A DNA stretch of 64,000 nucleotides from Chaetoceros tenuissimus (GCA_021927905.1 BLLK01000023.1:806001-870000); one strand, 5' to 3'. Shown: positions 53,637 to 64,000, numbered from the stretch's first letter. Notes: a model not told the origin generated them from the sequence alone. A program made the numbers and translations.

Positions 53637-53852
53637 ATGGATATGACAGATGTTAGTGCTATGAGACCATGCAAACGCAATAAGAAAGATAGACATTCAA
53701 ATGGTGGTGCTTCTAGGAGAACAAGGAATCATGTGTTCGCCAAGAGCCCCAAGAACCCCAAGAGCGAGGAGACAACAGTACAAAAGGAGAGTTTAAAGAA
53801 TAACAACGTACAAAAAGGGACAGGCACTGCAATAATGAACAAGAGCAACTAG
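53637..53852 (+). pseudogene. Truncated 5' copy of ankyrin-like family gene (copy A)
   Basis: 71 codons from MDMTDVSAMRPCKRNKKDRH, almost identical to copy B at 54410. The match ends at the block junction, where a TAG follows AIMNKSN. It has no ankyrin-like part. It arose when a tandem duplication copied only the promoter and first codons of the gene. The intact promoter-like sequence and basic, NLS-like N-terminus could still allow a short peptide. Confidence 0.75.
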
Positions 53853-54409
53853 ATATATACGACAGACACATTTGTAGTTTTAGGAACAAATGATTTATAG
53901 GTGTTTCTACTTTTCATGCAGGTTTTTGTATACACTAAATACGAATGTGGAAAGGAAGAGAAACATAGGATTGGCTGGATGATTATTAACCGGAAGGAAA
54001 GTTGCAGAAGTGTAACAACAGATGGGAGGAATGCTGGATTGGAGTAAAATATATCATATTGTCATATATTTAGTCATACTCTGAATGTGTATATTCCGTA
54101 TAACGTCTAACAGTAATGACCCGTTAGAAATGGCCTGATTTTGCATGTGTGTGATTAGGTCGCCATAAGTAATTAAGTAATGGACTGTCAGAAATGGCCT
54201 GCTTTTGGGATATTCTGTAATTTTCATACTGTATGCAGTCTCAAAGTCTCAGTAATACTGCATCCACAAAGCCAAACTCCGTGTGAAGCTTCTCGTTTGG
54301 CTGGCTGGGTTGGGGTTGCTTGCTTTATGTACGTAATCCAAGAAGAAACAACATAAAGTCACAATCTTTGCACTTCCACTTTTTATATTTACACCGCTTC
54401 TATCAAACC

Positions 54410-55616
54410 ATGGATATGACAGATGTTAGTGCTATGAGACCATGCAAACGCAATAAGAAAGATAGACATTCAAATGGTGGTGCTTCTAGGAGAACAAGGA
54501 ATCATGTGTTCGCCAAGAGCCCCAAGAACCCCAAGAGCGAGGAGACAACAGTACAAAAGAAGAATTTAAAGAATAACAACGTACAAAAAGGGACAGGCAC
54601 TGCAATAATGAAGAAGAGCAACAAATTAAGAGCATTATGGAAGGGATGCTTTGTACGAAGATCTAGTAGTATACATCATACTAGTAGCGAGGAGAACATT
54701 CACCAGCACGATCAAAATTGGAAGGTAGATCACGGAATGGTTACCGCTTCTTCTTTTTCCAGTAGTAAAAGTGCCATCACCGCCCCTCCTCTTACGATAA
54801 GCATCAGCACAACAGGTCCTAGTACATTGTACACAGTTTCATCATCGTCAATAGCATCCTCATCACCCTCCACTCCTCCTTTGTGCCTAAAGGACTTCGC
54901 CCAATTCGCACCTCCACCGCTAGAGCAGAGGAATCGAGTCAACTTCAGTGAATTTATATTCTCTATACCTGAACAAGTATTGCATATGTATACATCGGCC
55001 AGACTTTCGTTGGACGATTGTGGATCCAACCTATTGCATTTGGCTTGCTTTCAACGAACTACTACACACGACGCTATTAGGTACATATTTGATAATTGTA
55101 GTCAGGAGAATCAACAGTTTCTACTAACAACTATAGACCAAGATGGAAACTTGCCATCCCATATCCTAGTCTCTAGCATATGTCGCCAAAAGATTGATCT
55201 AGATGATGGTCTCAAGATATTGAAGGTACGAATCTCTTTATAGTATTTTGAGTTTCTTGATCCTAGATTTACCTTTTCACTCACCATTCAACATGATTTC
55301 AAATTGTAAATAGCTCTTCTATGAGATTTGTCCAGAGGCAATTTTTGAATTGAATTCCAATGAGGAATTGGTTACAGATATAGCGTATGGATTTCGTAGA
55401 AACGTTCATGAGGATAGTAGCGAGTTCTTGAGACTTGATACATTGTATTCGTGTCTTCGAGACATGATGTCTCAGGTTTGGTTGAAAAGAAAGCTTCAAT
55501 GGGAAGAGATGGGCCATGAGCAAATCGATTTCGATGCAATTAGGATCAAAAATATCAAGTCTTACTGGAGAAGTTTCCACGACAAGCGCGATGGAGAGTG
55601 GAAGCCTTGTTGTTAA
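54410..55616 (+). CDS. Ankyrin-like family protein, copy B
   Basis: Two exons, 54410-55225 and 55314-55616 (intron 88 bases, phase 0), give 372 aa. The start at MDMTDVSAM is shared with copies A and C. The N-terminus is basic with RPCKRNKKDRHSNGG and KLRALWKGCFVRRSSS; a Ser/Thr-rich stretch follows; then NFSEFIFSIPEQ leads to ankyrin-like repeats (DDCGSNLLHLACFQ, DQDGNLPSHILVSS, LFYEICPEAI). The tail has SCLRDMMSQVWLKRKLQWEEMG. Stramenopile genomes carry large families of such ankyrin proteins with unknown partners. Exon 2 is nearly identical to that of copy C while exon 1 is diverged. A relic of a receptor gene lies downstream on the other strand. Confidence 0.75.
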
Positions 55617-56539
55617 TAATTATCTTTGTTGATCTCACGAATCTACATTTTTGCACATATTTAATGATACAATTTTAAAGTATTGAAAACTTTTGACTCC
55701 GATGATACTAATTGCTGTGAGACTCACTATTTGTTATCAAGAAATAATGTTCTACTTTTCTTGAGAACTTTCACATTTACTACGTGCATAAAACTTTACG
55801 GTACCTTTTGACAATTAACAATAAAGAAATAACTATCAAAATGCGATATGCACTCCATATTTGCTTCAAACACGATGAAGCGGAGGAATAGTGTTTCCAC
55901 TCCAAACTCGACACTTGTAGGATGTTTGACTGCAACCAACTCTATTAATGGCACTAGTACTAATACTCATGCGTCTACATACTGCTAGATAGTAGTATAC
56001 AGAGTTCATTCTTCCTTCTTTCGCTTTGCTTGTTCACATACTTCGTTTCTTAGATAGAGATAGTCTTCCCATCATCGTCATGCGACATGACAACTTTCTT
56101 TTCTGTCATTATTTCAAGGTATTTCTACGTTTCAAAATACGTTTAAATACACTATCATGCTCCTTGTATTTTTTTGAAAAAACAGGAACAACTTCTTGGT
56201 TCGATGCAATGGCAACGCAGTGGTAACCTCGAGGAATTAAAAAGGGGTAGAAGTAAAATGTAGTGTGTTAGAGTAAAATATGTCACGTCGTCATATATTT
56301 AGTCACACTCTGAATGTGTATCATTGTATTATTCCGTCGTCTTAATAAGTAGTGGGCTGTCAGAAACGGCACGTGCTCTGAGAATCATACTGTATGCAGT
56401 CTCAAAGTCTCACTAACACAGAATCAACATAACGTGTGAAAGTTCTCGTTTAGGTTGGCATATCAAAGAAGAATCAACCACACAAAGTCACAAAACCCTC
56501 ATCCTGCCACTTTGAATTTTTCAGCGCTTCTATCAAACC
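55617..56539. other. Intergenic between ankyrin-like copies B and C
   Basis: Holds the decayed receptor tail (55691-55955, minus) and, from about 56279, the promoter-side sequence shared with the other copies (gtcgtcatatatttagtcac, then actgtatgcagtctcaaagt). Confidence 0.6.
55691..55955 (-). pseudogene. Relic of receptor 3' end
   Basis: Two stretches match the 3' part of the receptor fragment at 57820: ttgactccgatgatactaat at about 55692, and ttccactccaaac followed by tttgactgcaacca at about 55894-55938. The spacing is shorter than in the intact copy (about 170 versus 233 bases) and no frame survives. It shows that the duplicated unit once held an ankyrin-like gene with a convergent receptor gene. 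Confidence 0.6.
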
Positions 56540-57696
56540 ATGGATATGACAGATGTTGGAGCTATGAGATCATGCAAACGCAAGAAAAAAGAAAGACATT
56601 CGAATGGTGTTGCTGCTAGGATGAGGAATCTGCTCGCCAAGAGCCCCAAGAGCCCCAAGACAGCAACACAAAAGGAGAGTAGTACCATGAAGAAGAAGAG
56701 GAAGAACAAACAGAAAGGGCAATGTAATGCAAGAACAATGAAGAAGAGTAACAAATTGAGAGCATTATGGAAGGGATGCTTTGTACGAAGATCCATACAA
56801 ACAAAGACGCAGATGTCCAGCGTTTATCAGCAGCACATCAAGAATGGCAAGGCAGATCACAAATTGGTTGCTGTTACTGCTCTTTCTAGTAGCAAAAGTG
56901 CTATTACCAGCCCTACGATAAGCATAAGCAAAACAGGTCCTGATACATTGCTGCAAGTAGTTTCATCGTCCTCTTTATCCTCCCCTCCTGCCATATGCCT
57001 CAACGACTTCATCCACCCTACACTGCAGCAAAGTAATCGAGTAAAATTCAGTGAATTCATTTTCTCCATACCTCAACGAGCATTGGATCCATCTGCCACA
57101 ATCTCGTTAGACGATTGTGGATCCAACCTATTGCATTTGGCTTGCTTTCATGGAAGTAATCATGATACTATGAGATACATGTTTGATAATTGCAGACATG
57201 ATACGCAACTCCATCTTCTGACAAATACTGATCAAGATGGAAACTTGCCATCCCATATCCTAGTCTCTAGCATATGTCGCCAAAAGATTGATCTAGATGA
57301 TGGTCTCAAGATATTGAAGGTACGAATCTCTTCATAGTATCTTGAGTTTCTTGATCCTAGATTTACCTTTTTACTCACATTTTCAATCTTGAACAGCTTT
57401 TCTATGAGATTTGTCCAGAGGCAATTTTTGAATTGAATTCCAATGAGGAATTGGTTACAGATATAGCGTATGGATTTCGTAGAAACGTTCATGAGGATAG
57501 TAGCGAGTTCTTGAGACTTGATACATTGTATTCGTGTCTTCGAGACATGATGTCTCAGGTTTGGTTGAAAAGAAAGCTTCAATGGGAAGAGATGGGCCAT
57601 GAGCAAATCGATTTCGATGCAATTAGGATCAAAAATATCAAGTCTTACTGGAGAAGTTTCCACGACAAGCGCGATGGAGAGTGGAAGCCTTGTTAA
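56540..57696 (+). CDS. Ankyrin-like family protein, copy C
   Basis: Two exons, 56540-57319 and 57397-57696 (intron 77 bases, phase 0), give 359 aa. The architecture equals copy B: MDMTDVGAMRSCKRKKKERH basic start, KLRALWKGCFVRRS, Ser-rich spacer, KFSEFIFSIPQRA, ankyrin-like DDCGSNLLHLACFHG and DQDGNLPSHILVSS, then LFYEICPEAI and the helical tail. Exon 1 differs from copy B at many sites up to about codon 230. From aagatggaaacttgcc onward the two are nearly identical through the stop, apart from one extra Cys codon in B. It is convergent with a receptor fragment about 120 bases away. Confidence 0.78.
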
Positions 57697-57819
57697 TAAT
57701 TATCTTTGTTGATTTCACGATTCTACGTTTTTGCACATATCCAATGAAACAATTAAAGTTTGAAATTTATAAAAGCGTTGCTATTTCATTGATTACTTTA
57801 GCGTTAATAATTGGAATCT

Positions 57820-58695
57820 TCAACTTTTTGACTCCGATGATACTAATTGCTGTGAGTTTTCATCACTTTCTTCCACTACCATATCTAAATCATTGTGATA
57901 AATACATCCAAAAACATCCTGCGGTTCTTGAGAGATTTCACCTTCACTGCCCACAATATGATACCAATCTTGAGATGAGTTGAAAGTTACATTATCTCTT
58001 GACAATTGAATCGAACTATCAACATACATGCACTGCTCATTTGAAACATCATGAAATGATTCTCCTACTTGCTTTGGAGGAGGGTTTTCCACTCCAAACT
58101 TTACACTTGTCGGAGGTTTGACTGCAACCATTTCTGCTAATGGGCGTTGTTCTTTTAGAGCTTCACCTCCATTCTTAATGACAAGATAGTAAGCCTTGAT
58201 CCACCATGAAGTAGTACCTTGTCCTCGGATCCTAGTAATACGAGCAGCTGGTCGCAAGTAAATGATAATATTGAAGAGACCTTGAAGAGGAAATAAAAAT
58301 TGTGCAAAACTGTAGTGTGTGGGATGCGGTGTTGATCCTAGAAGCACTATTGCAACCGCTGACATATAAATGAGAAGGTACACAAGTAACAATGAGGAAC
58401 TGTACATCAGTAACTGTGCCATCATTTCTTGTCTATATGCTCGAGCCATACTAATAGTCTCGTCTGTGTCACTTCCCTCTCTTTGTGTTGTGTTCTTCTT
58501 GTTCTGGCTACGAAGAGAAGTTGATACAGCAACAGCTGCCTCACAAGGTGATTCAATACAAAGAAAAGATTTCGTTACTTCATAGGTATCTTGTGAGAGT
58601 ATTTGCCCTTCTAGTGGCTCTTCTACTAGCCCTTGCTCTTCCGAAAGATTTCTTCCATTGTTTTTCGGTGCCGGGTATATATTTTTGTTTTGGCC
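57820..58695 (-). pseudogene. Seven-transmembrane receptor fragment (third loop, TM6-TM7 and tail)
   Basis: The frame is open from a possible splice acceptor at 58697-58696 to the stop at 57820 (about 290 codons) with no ATG until 58449. It encodes a polar loop (NNGRNLSEEQG, SQDTYEVTKSF), then TM6-like LLMYSSSLLLVYLLIYMSAVAIV, then SFAQFLFPLQGLFNIIIYLRP. The latter is TM7 of a GPCR-like receptor (compare LTPLQGFWNMLIFIYHK in the gene at 59350). The C-tail is acidic with Ser clusters. No exons for TM1-TM5 are visible up to 59349, so this is a 5'-truncated gene. A short product from the ATG at 58449 (209 aa, two TM) is possible. Confidence 0.6.
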
Positions 58696-59349
58696 CTGGA
58701 TTCAAGTGCGGTTGTTGGTCGGCAGAGGACAAAAACGCTCAATGAAAATAGTTTTTAGCTTTTAGTTTTTTGTAGTAGGCTTCTCTTGCTGAACTGAAGC
58801 TTCTCTTGACCTGGATCACTTGTCATCTCACCGTAATGCATACTGCACGAAGTTTTTAACTTCGTGCATTGGCATCTGTACCATTAGTACGTACATCTTC
58901 TATCCATACTTGCATAAATTTTTCCATGAGCATCTTCTCATCTGCCATCTGATGCGGCGAGATGAGCGTTGCCTAAAGGACAAATTATACAATCTTATTT
59001 TAAAAAACAAATACTTTTACTAAAATTGAATTTATTGTCGGGTCATTCTTTGGTCATTTTACTTTTTTATGATAAATAGCGAGATTGGTATGAACTTAGT
59101 CTCCAAGTAAGATCTTCTCAGCAAAAGAAGGCTTCTGGTTTCTCTCAATCGAAAAAGAAGCCTCCTCCTCTAAACTTACACATTATACTCACATACATTT
59201 TTCAACCAACACCATCGTTTATCCAAAATAAATCTTGCTCTTCTTGAGAAATATTTGTTGTATATCCTTCAGCAGCCCTTACAGGTAACTCAGACTTCTT
59301 CTACTAGAAAGTACACCAATCACCACACCAAGCAACAAAGAACAAACTG
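58696..59349. other. Intergenic with perfect hairpin
   Basis: 654 bases between the receptor fragment and the full receptor. It contains the hairpin at 58844-58868 and a short repeat gcttctcttg at about 58779 and 58799. No exon of a receptor was found on the minus strand here. Confidence 0.5.
58844..58868. repeat. Perfect 11-bp inverted repeat
   Basis: TGCACGAAGTT and AACTTCGTGCA separated by TTT, a strong hairpin. Its position between two receptor genes may mark a rearrangement point or a small-RNA precursor; neither is shown. Confidence 0.6.
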
Positions 59350-61929
59350 ATGAAAATCCAAATGAACAGCCTTCTATTCCTTCCCCTCCTTATCAATTCT
59401 CTCTTTCCTTCTCATGCTGAACCTCTCACATGTATTGGAAACGGAAATACTTATGAGCAGCGCCATCCATGTAGTCAATCTGTAGGCGTGGATAGTTCAG
59501 GAGAGCCATGTGATACTGAAACACATCAGTGTATGACGCTTCTGTTTCCTCATGAAGATGGAGTTCGGAAGCAGGGATATGGATGTGTTCGGAAAGATAC
59601 TAGCGATGATACTTGCGAGAGCTTGCGTCCTCATGCCGGCTACCTAGGCCTTGAAACAATGGAATGTAGCTATTGTGATTCAAACGATTGCAATACTTGC
59701 GAAAACATAGAAGAAGAGGATCTTTTATCATGCCAAATTGATACCAAATGGTACGACCCGTTCTATAATCAAGGATTAGTTTTGTGTGAGGCTACTACTC
59801 TTTCTTATGAAGGTCTTCCTTGTTTCAAGGAACATACACAATGGTAAGTCTTGATGTGTATTTTTACGATTACACAAGTTTCTCCAAACATGAATACTAA
59901 AAGAACCAATTCTTCTTTGTTTATTATAGTGCATATGGTAGCTTAGACTTTGAGCACTTAAATGTCGGAACCATTAGTTGGGGTAAGTGATCAAGATCAT
60001 TCTGATTCTTTCCAAAGTTATTTGTCTTCTCATCTCTTCCTCATTTTTAGGATGCATTGCCAAGATCGATAATGAAGATACAAGCTGGACCTGTGACTTC
60101 TTGAAAGATTTAATGCCAAAGCTTTCCGAACCATTGTCCTATCAAAGCTGCGAGTATTGTACTGGTGATAACTGTAACATGTGTCATGACAATAGAGATT
60201 GGATGGTATTTGGCATGTCAAGAACTTCAGTGACTATAAATGCTGTTGTTTCTGCTCTTTCATTTTTCTCGTCTACCTTGATCCTGTACATCATCTTCAA
60301 AAAGACCGGAGAATGCCTACAGACAATTTATCACAGGCTAATGGTGCTCTTGAGTACATTTGATATGATGAGCTCTTTGTTCGGAGGATTGAGTGTACTC
60401 ATGCTGCCTAAGGAACTTACAGAAACCGAGCCTTTACGTGAACTCTACGATGGCAAATTCTTTGGGAACTGGACTTCGTGCCGTGTTCAAGGATTTTTCT
60501 TGACATTTGGATGGGGTTCATCTCTAGTTTGCACAACTTTCTTGAGTTTCTAGTACGTTCTTGTGGCTTTCAAGATTGATGAATGGAAACTCCGCAGGTA
60601 TTTCCAGTCTATTGCCTTTATTATCCCAACTGCTGCAGGAATTACAAGTGCTTCATATGCACTTCATAATGATTTCATCAACCCCTCAGGTATGTCAATA
60701 CAACTCAAGTCGTTCCATTTCTTTGCTTTTTGGCCTCGACTCTCACTCTCATGTATCTTTTTGCTATTGATAGCATATGAGCCTTTTTGCAGCATCAACA
60801 CTTGGCCAACATATTTTGAAGGGGACAAAATTTTCAAGTTTAAGTTGGGAATTAACATCATGCACGCAGGAATGGTTTTGTTGCTCATCATCAACATGAT
60901 TGTCATCATTTCAATTATCTTTCGTAATGAAACTGATATGCATAAGCAATCCGAGGAAATTTCCAATGAGTCTCAAGAAAGTATGAATTCTGTTGGAGGA
61001 AAATCCACAAAGTCGAAGAAAAAGACTCAGACGAGAGCAGTAATGAAACAAGCATTGTAAGTTGTCTTTGTTATATTCATCGAGTCGTTGGTTCCCTTTA
61101 TATATCAAATGCTTACTCCTCTTTACTTTCTCTCTATTAGAATGTACATTACAGCAGTCTTGATAACTTTTTTGCCAGATATGGTTTCATTTATCAATAT
61201 CTACTTCGATAACCCTTGGGTCGTCAATGAATATCTAGGGTGGATCCTCACACCTCTTCAAGGCTTTTGGTAAGTATGGCTTTTGTCGATAAGTTGCTGC
61301 TTGCATGTAATAATTTGAATGTTCTCACTAAATGTTCCCTCAATATATTTAGGAATATGCTTATTTTTATCTATCACAAGACTCAAATTGTTCGAGATGC
61401 AGACCCCTCTATTACTTCGAATTCCGAAGCTCTAAAGAAGCTACTCTTTGCATCGGATGTGTACGAACATATGCCGATCGAAGGCCTCGAAAATGTTGAA
61501 ATCAAAGATCGCATTGATGAATACAACCCTAATGAGTATCATAGTAAGAATGAATCGAAATCATCAGCAATGAAGCCACTTGATAAAGAAAGTACTTCAG
61601 AAATGTCTGGTACTAGTAAATCAAACATTACAGATGCCAAATACTCTATGTACGATGGCCTCTCACTGGAATCTCCGAGTACTGTGTCGGATGCTAAACC
61701 TACTACCATGCATGGAAATGTACACCAAAACAAGAAGCATACGTTCTAGGAGAAAAATGATATCCTTCAAGCTGGAAATGATCAAGAGTCAATGACCGGA
61801 ATGTCTTTCGGAGATCCCTCAATGACAGGAATGTCTTTCGCACCTTCAATGAGAGGAATGTCTTTTGGTAACGATACAAATTTGTTTCAGTTGAATTCTC
61901 TCGACGAAGATGATGAACATGAAGCTTGA
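59350..61929 (+). pseudogene. GPCR-like seven-transmembrane receptor with Cys-rich ectodomain; two in-frame TAG codons
   Basis: Five exons, 59350-59843, 59930-59982, 60051-61056, 61141-61269 and 61353-61929; introns 68-86 bases, all frame-keeping. After a signal peptide, a Cys-rich ectodomain (to about residue 235) contains repeated CSYCDSNDCNTC and CEYCTGDNCNMC, a Ly6-like C-x-x-C-(5)-C-N-x-C spacing. Seven membrane segments follow, ending GWILTPLQGFWNMLIFIYH. The cytosolic tail is Ser-rich with three MTGMSF/MRGMSF repeats and ends LDEDDEHEA. TAG at 60551-60553 lies in the third membrane segment (LSF*YVLVAF), and TAG at 61747-61749 cuts off the tail repeats. Apart from these the frame and splice sites are clean. 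It is therefore a young pseudogene, a null allele, or an assembly or editing case. The ligand is unknown. Confidence 0.7.
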
Positions 61930-62220
61930 GTATACAATCTATTTGCTGTTTTATGTACATGTCGAAATCGCCCCTTTTCTATTTTTGTACGTAGATAATC
62001 CTTCATTGAGAGATTTCGAAAAACTACCTTCATTTCTACGTCTTGCTTCACCTCGACGACGATGTTGGTATACTAAACACGTTTCAAAGAGGCTTTATCA
62101 TTGCATAATAAATGTTCTTTCTTTTGATCTTTACTTTACTATGTTTAGTTTTCAACTGCAAAAGTAGGATGACCCAATCAAAGTATTAGATGCTCAATTG
62201 TATATCCATCATTCCTTCAT

Positions 62221-64000
62221 TTATTTGAAGTCACCATCAAAACCTTGGAATCCAGAAAGCATGAAAGCATGGTAGTAATTCTTTTTTACGATACGACTTG
62301 TCCAGTTCCAACTACTTGTCAGTCTTCCATCAATACAACTCCCGCCATCATCACCCGATCCATCGAATCCATGTTTGAAATAGTCACTCAAAACTGACAT
62401 TTTCAATTTATGTTCATCTCCAAATTGATGTTCTACGTACGATGCAATCTTTTCATTTTCCATCAATTCAGGAATTTCATCACAAAAATCAGCAATAGGC
62501 TTCAAGAATCTTGGAATCTGAGTATACTTGTCAATAAACACCAATGCATTAGGTACATCACGATCACCCAAATGAATCACAGACAATCCAACCCATGGAC
62601 TTCCAGCTGCCTTTTGAGTTTTATTCAAAAGGTATCGCATGACACGACCAACCTTTGGACACTGTTGAACTCTATTCAGTCCCTGCCCAGTATTGAGCAA
62701 TTGATAGCTTGTATTGACACTCAATAGATCCGAGTCTGCACAACACCAAAGGCAATGCATGTTACGTTGCACTTCACGCCATAATGTCAAGGACTGCCAT
62801 ACAAAAGTATACTGTGTAGAATGGGAATGAGAAAGGGTAGGTCCTGAACTATCCCTATTCCCAAAACCACCTCCAAAAGCACCAAACCCATAACCATATC
62901 TAGAATTCGAAGAGAAGCTATTACCAGACCCACGCAATTCAAGAGAAAACTCTTTTTCATAGGAACTTTGCTGGAAGTTAGATTCAAGTAAATGAATCAT
63001 ACGTTGAACAGGTGCCACATTACTTTCTACAACTGCAATGGCATCTGAAATCGATTCAATACATCTACTCAGCTCTTCTTGTGAAATACCACCATCCACA
63101 GTAGCATCTTGCTCCTGTGAATATTCCTTGAGTAAAGAATTCAAAGCAGAACGTTTCATATCAATCATGCGTTCAATGACATGACGTTCGACTACTTCAC
63201 CCGTCACTTCATCTTTCGTCTTGACATACATGGTTGCCGTCAACAAACGTGGATCATCCAAAATATTTTCCGCATTTCTAGATTGCAAAAAAGGCCTTAC
63301 CATGACTAAATCCTTGAACAAACTAAACCCCAAAGATTTGGCAATAGATGGTGATTGAGCATCCTGTAACAAATGCATGAGTTTCCCATATGTAGCTCTC
63401 ATTTTCGATGGGTTGAGTACCTTATTTCTTCTCCCAATTTCACATATATTTTGCAAAAATGCTTCATTTTGCGCGGGAGTGAGTGCTGCAATCGATTTGA
63501 TATTTTGATACTGAGAAGGTGTAACATCCTCTTTTTCTGAAGTCTTTTTCTCTACAATATCAGGTTGTGAATCGTCAATAATGTCTTCTGCATCAGATAC
63601 ACGTTCCACTTCAATGGAAGGAGAATATTCTACATTTATTTTTTGCAATTGTTGCTTTCGTTTCTTTTTTTCCAACTTTTTTTTCGCCTTTTCCGCCTGT
63701 TTCATTGCTTTTCTTGATTTTTTCGAAAGACCGGAGGGTACTTCTGCAATCACTTTTTCGAGTGTATCCTCTTCTTCCTTGGCATTACTACTAATAGCCG
63801 TATTGGTATTGAGACTCTTGAGTACAGTCGAGGGATGATCGAGCATTCCACAGACACCCAATCCAGTAGCAACATGACAGGCTTCCAAAATTCCATCGAG
63901 AATTTTACGAACTTTATGGATGCTACCTCGGGATGTTCCTCCTCCGTATCGATTGGATGCAACGTCTACATTGTCTGTGTATTCGGATACATGAAGTGTC
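62221..64000 (-). CDS. DUF2009 (UPF0652) family protein, 5' end cut by window
   Basis: Open from the window edge to the stop at 62221 (593 codons). The edge begins TLHVSEYTDNVDVASNRYG, which matches the conserved VSEYTDxVD near the N-terminus of DUF2009 proteins, so little is missing. It continues KVRKILDGILEACHVATGLG, a Lys-rich segment (KKSRKAMKQAEKAKKKLEKK), LLTATMYVKTKDEVTGEVVERHV, and the diagnostic NMHCLWCCADSDLLSVNTSYQLLNTGQGLNRVQQCP. It ends WNWTSRIVKKNYYHAFMLSGFQGFDGDF. The family is widespread in eukaryotes with no firm function. A Gly-rich spacer (YGYGFGAFGGGFGN) is inserted in the middle. Confidence 0.85.
   Translation of the reverse strand, partial: TLHVSEYTDNVDVASNRYGGGTSRGSIHKVRKILDGILEACHVATGLGVCGMLDHPSTVLKSLNTNTAISSNAKEEEDTLEKVIAEVPSGLSKKSRKAMKQAEKAKKKLEKKKRKQQLQKINVEYSPSIEVERVSDAEDIIDDSQPDIVEKKTSEKEDVTPSQYQNIKSIAALTPAQNEAFLQNICEIGRRNKVLNPSKMRATYGKLMHLLQDAQSPSIAKSLGFSLFKDLVMVRPFLQSRNAENILDDPRLLTATMYVKTKDEVTGEVVERHVIERMIDMKRSALNSLLKEYSQEQDATVDGGISQEELSRCIESISDAIAVVESNVAPVQRMIHLLESNFQQSSYEKEFSLELRGSGNSFSSNSRYGYGFGAFGGGFGNRDSSGPTLSHSHSTQYTFVWQSLTLWREVQRNMHCLWCCADSDLLSVNTSYQLLNTGQGLNRVQQCPKVGRVMRYLLNKTQKAAGSPWVGLSVIHLGDRDVPNALVFIDKYTQIPRFLKPIADFCDEIPELMENEKIASYVEHQFGDEHKLKMSVLSDYFKHGFDGSGDDGGSCIDGRLTSSWNWTSRIVKKNYYHAFMLSGFQGFDGDFK

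Larger units (their letters stand above)
52604..53848 (+). repeat. Duplicated block 1 (promoter plus first 71 codons of ankyrin-like gene)
   Basis: Starting ctagatatatacgacag at 52604, this block matches block 2, which starts with the same words at 53849, through upstream DNA and the first 212 bases of the gene. It differs by a 485-base insertion (53114-53598) present only here. The block boundary falls exactly where the gene copy at 53637 stops. Confidence 0.85.

Noticed and set aside
57232-57663. 143-codon minus-strand frame (and its twin at 55299-55580)
   Set aside because: Complement of the ankyrin-like exons; it is kept open because the plus-strand exon is conserved, and shows no domain.
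35427-61749. UCA tRNA as the explanation for in-frame stops in this window
   Set aside because: The three in-frame stops are TAA, TAG and TAG. A UCA anticodon would read UGA only.

Overview
The window looks like nuclear DNA of a diatom, probably a centric one of the Chaetoceros type (inference). The reasons are: low GC; short GT-AG introns, mostly 65-130 bases; plastid presequences with a Phe just after the signal-peptide cleavage site (AAFAP at about 1565, VSFAP at about 13950); surface proteins with Pro-Ser-Asp-Gln-Pro-Ser linkers; a two-subunit-type SUMO E1, ferroportin and methylcrotonoyl-CoA carboxylase genes with eukaryotic introns. I found no rRNA, no CRISPR array and no recognisable LTR or Polinton element.

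Layout. 1-4.2 kb: a 3'-cut NTF2-like plastid protein, a NYC1/NOL-like short-chain reductase with an outsized intron, and a GT61 glycosyltransferase. 6-17 kb: mostly secreted or surface genes (PSDQPS/Cys-rich protein, SASA-type esterase, EGF/ShK-like protein) plus a 924-residue plastid coiled-coil protein. 18-27.6 kb: proline iminopeptidase, DUF445-like membrane protein, a short R-SNARE beside a transposase relic, a TMEM151-like membrane protein, ferroportin and SNU13. 28-37.6 kb: one seven-exon mosaic lectin gene (RCC1, CBM6, C-type lectin, discoidin, beta-propeller) with one in-frame stop. 38-46.4 kb: aldo/keto reductase, a small unknown gene, an internally duplicated basic protein, a tRNA with UCA anticodon, UBA2 (SUMO E1) and MCCC2 (leucine catabolism). 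46.9-52.2 kb: two long low-complexity or coiled-coil proteins of unknown role, convergent. 52.6-62 kb: a recently duplicated region with three copies of an ankyrin-like gene, seven-transmembrane receptor genes and fragments, a 485-bp insertion and hairpins. 62.2-64 kb: a 5'-cut DUF2009 gene.

The genes do not form one pathway. Two themes stand out. The first is a concentration of extracellular, carbohydrate-binding and receptor-like genes at 6-17, 28-38 and 57-62 kb. The second is recent local duplication: a 228-bp array and a two-block duplication in the lectin gene, a 306-bp repeat in the 40.4-kb gene, and gene-scale duplication with homogenised 3' exons at 52.6-58.7 kb. Three in-frame stops (TAA in the lectin gene, two TAG in the receptor) interrupt otherwise open, well-spliced genes, so these fast-evolving genes may be null alleles or pseudogenes.

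The most unusual single item is the 71-nt tRNA at 41,895-41,965 (minus). It folds as a full glycine-type cloverleaf but has anticodon UCA, complementary to the stop codon UGA.
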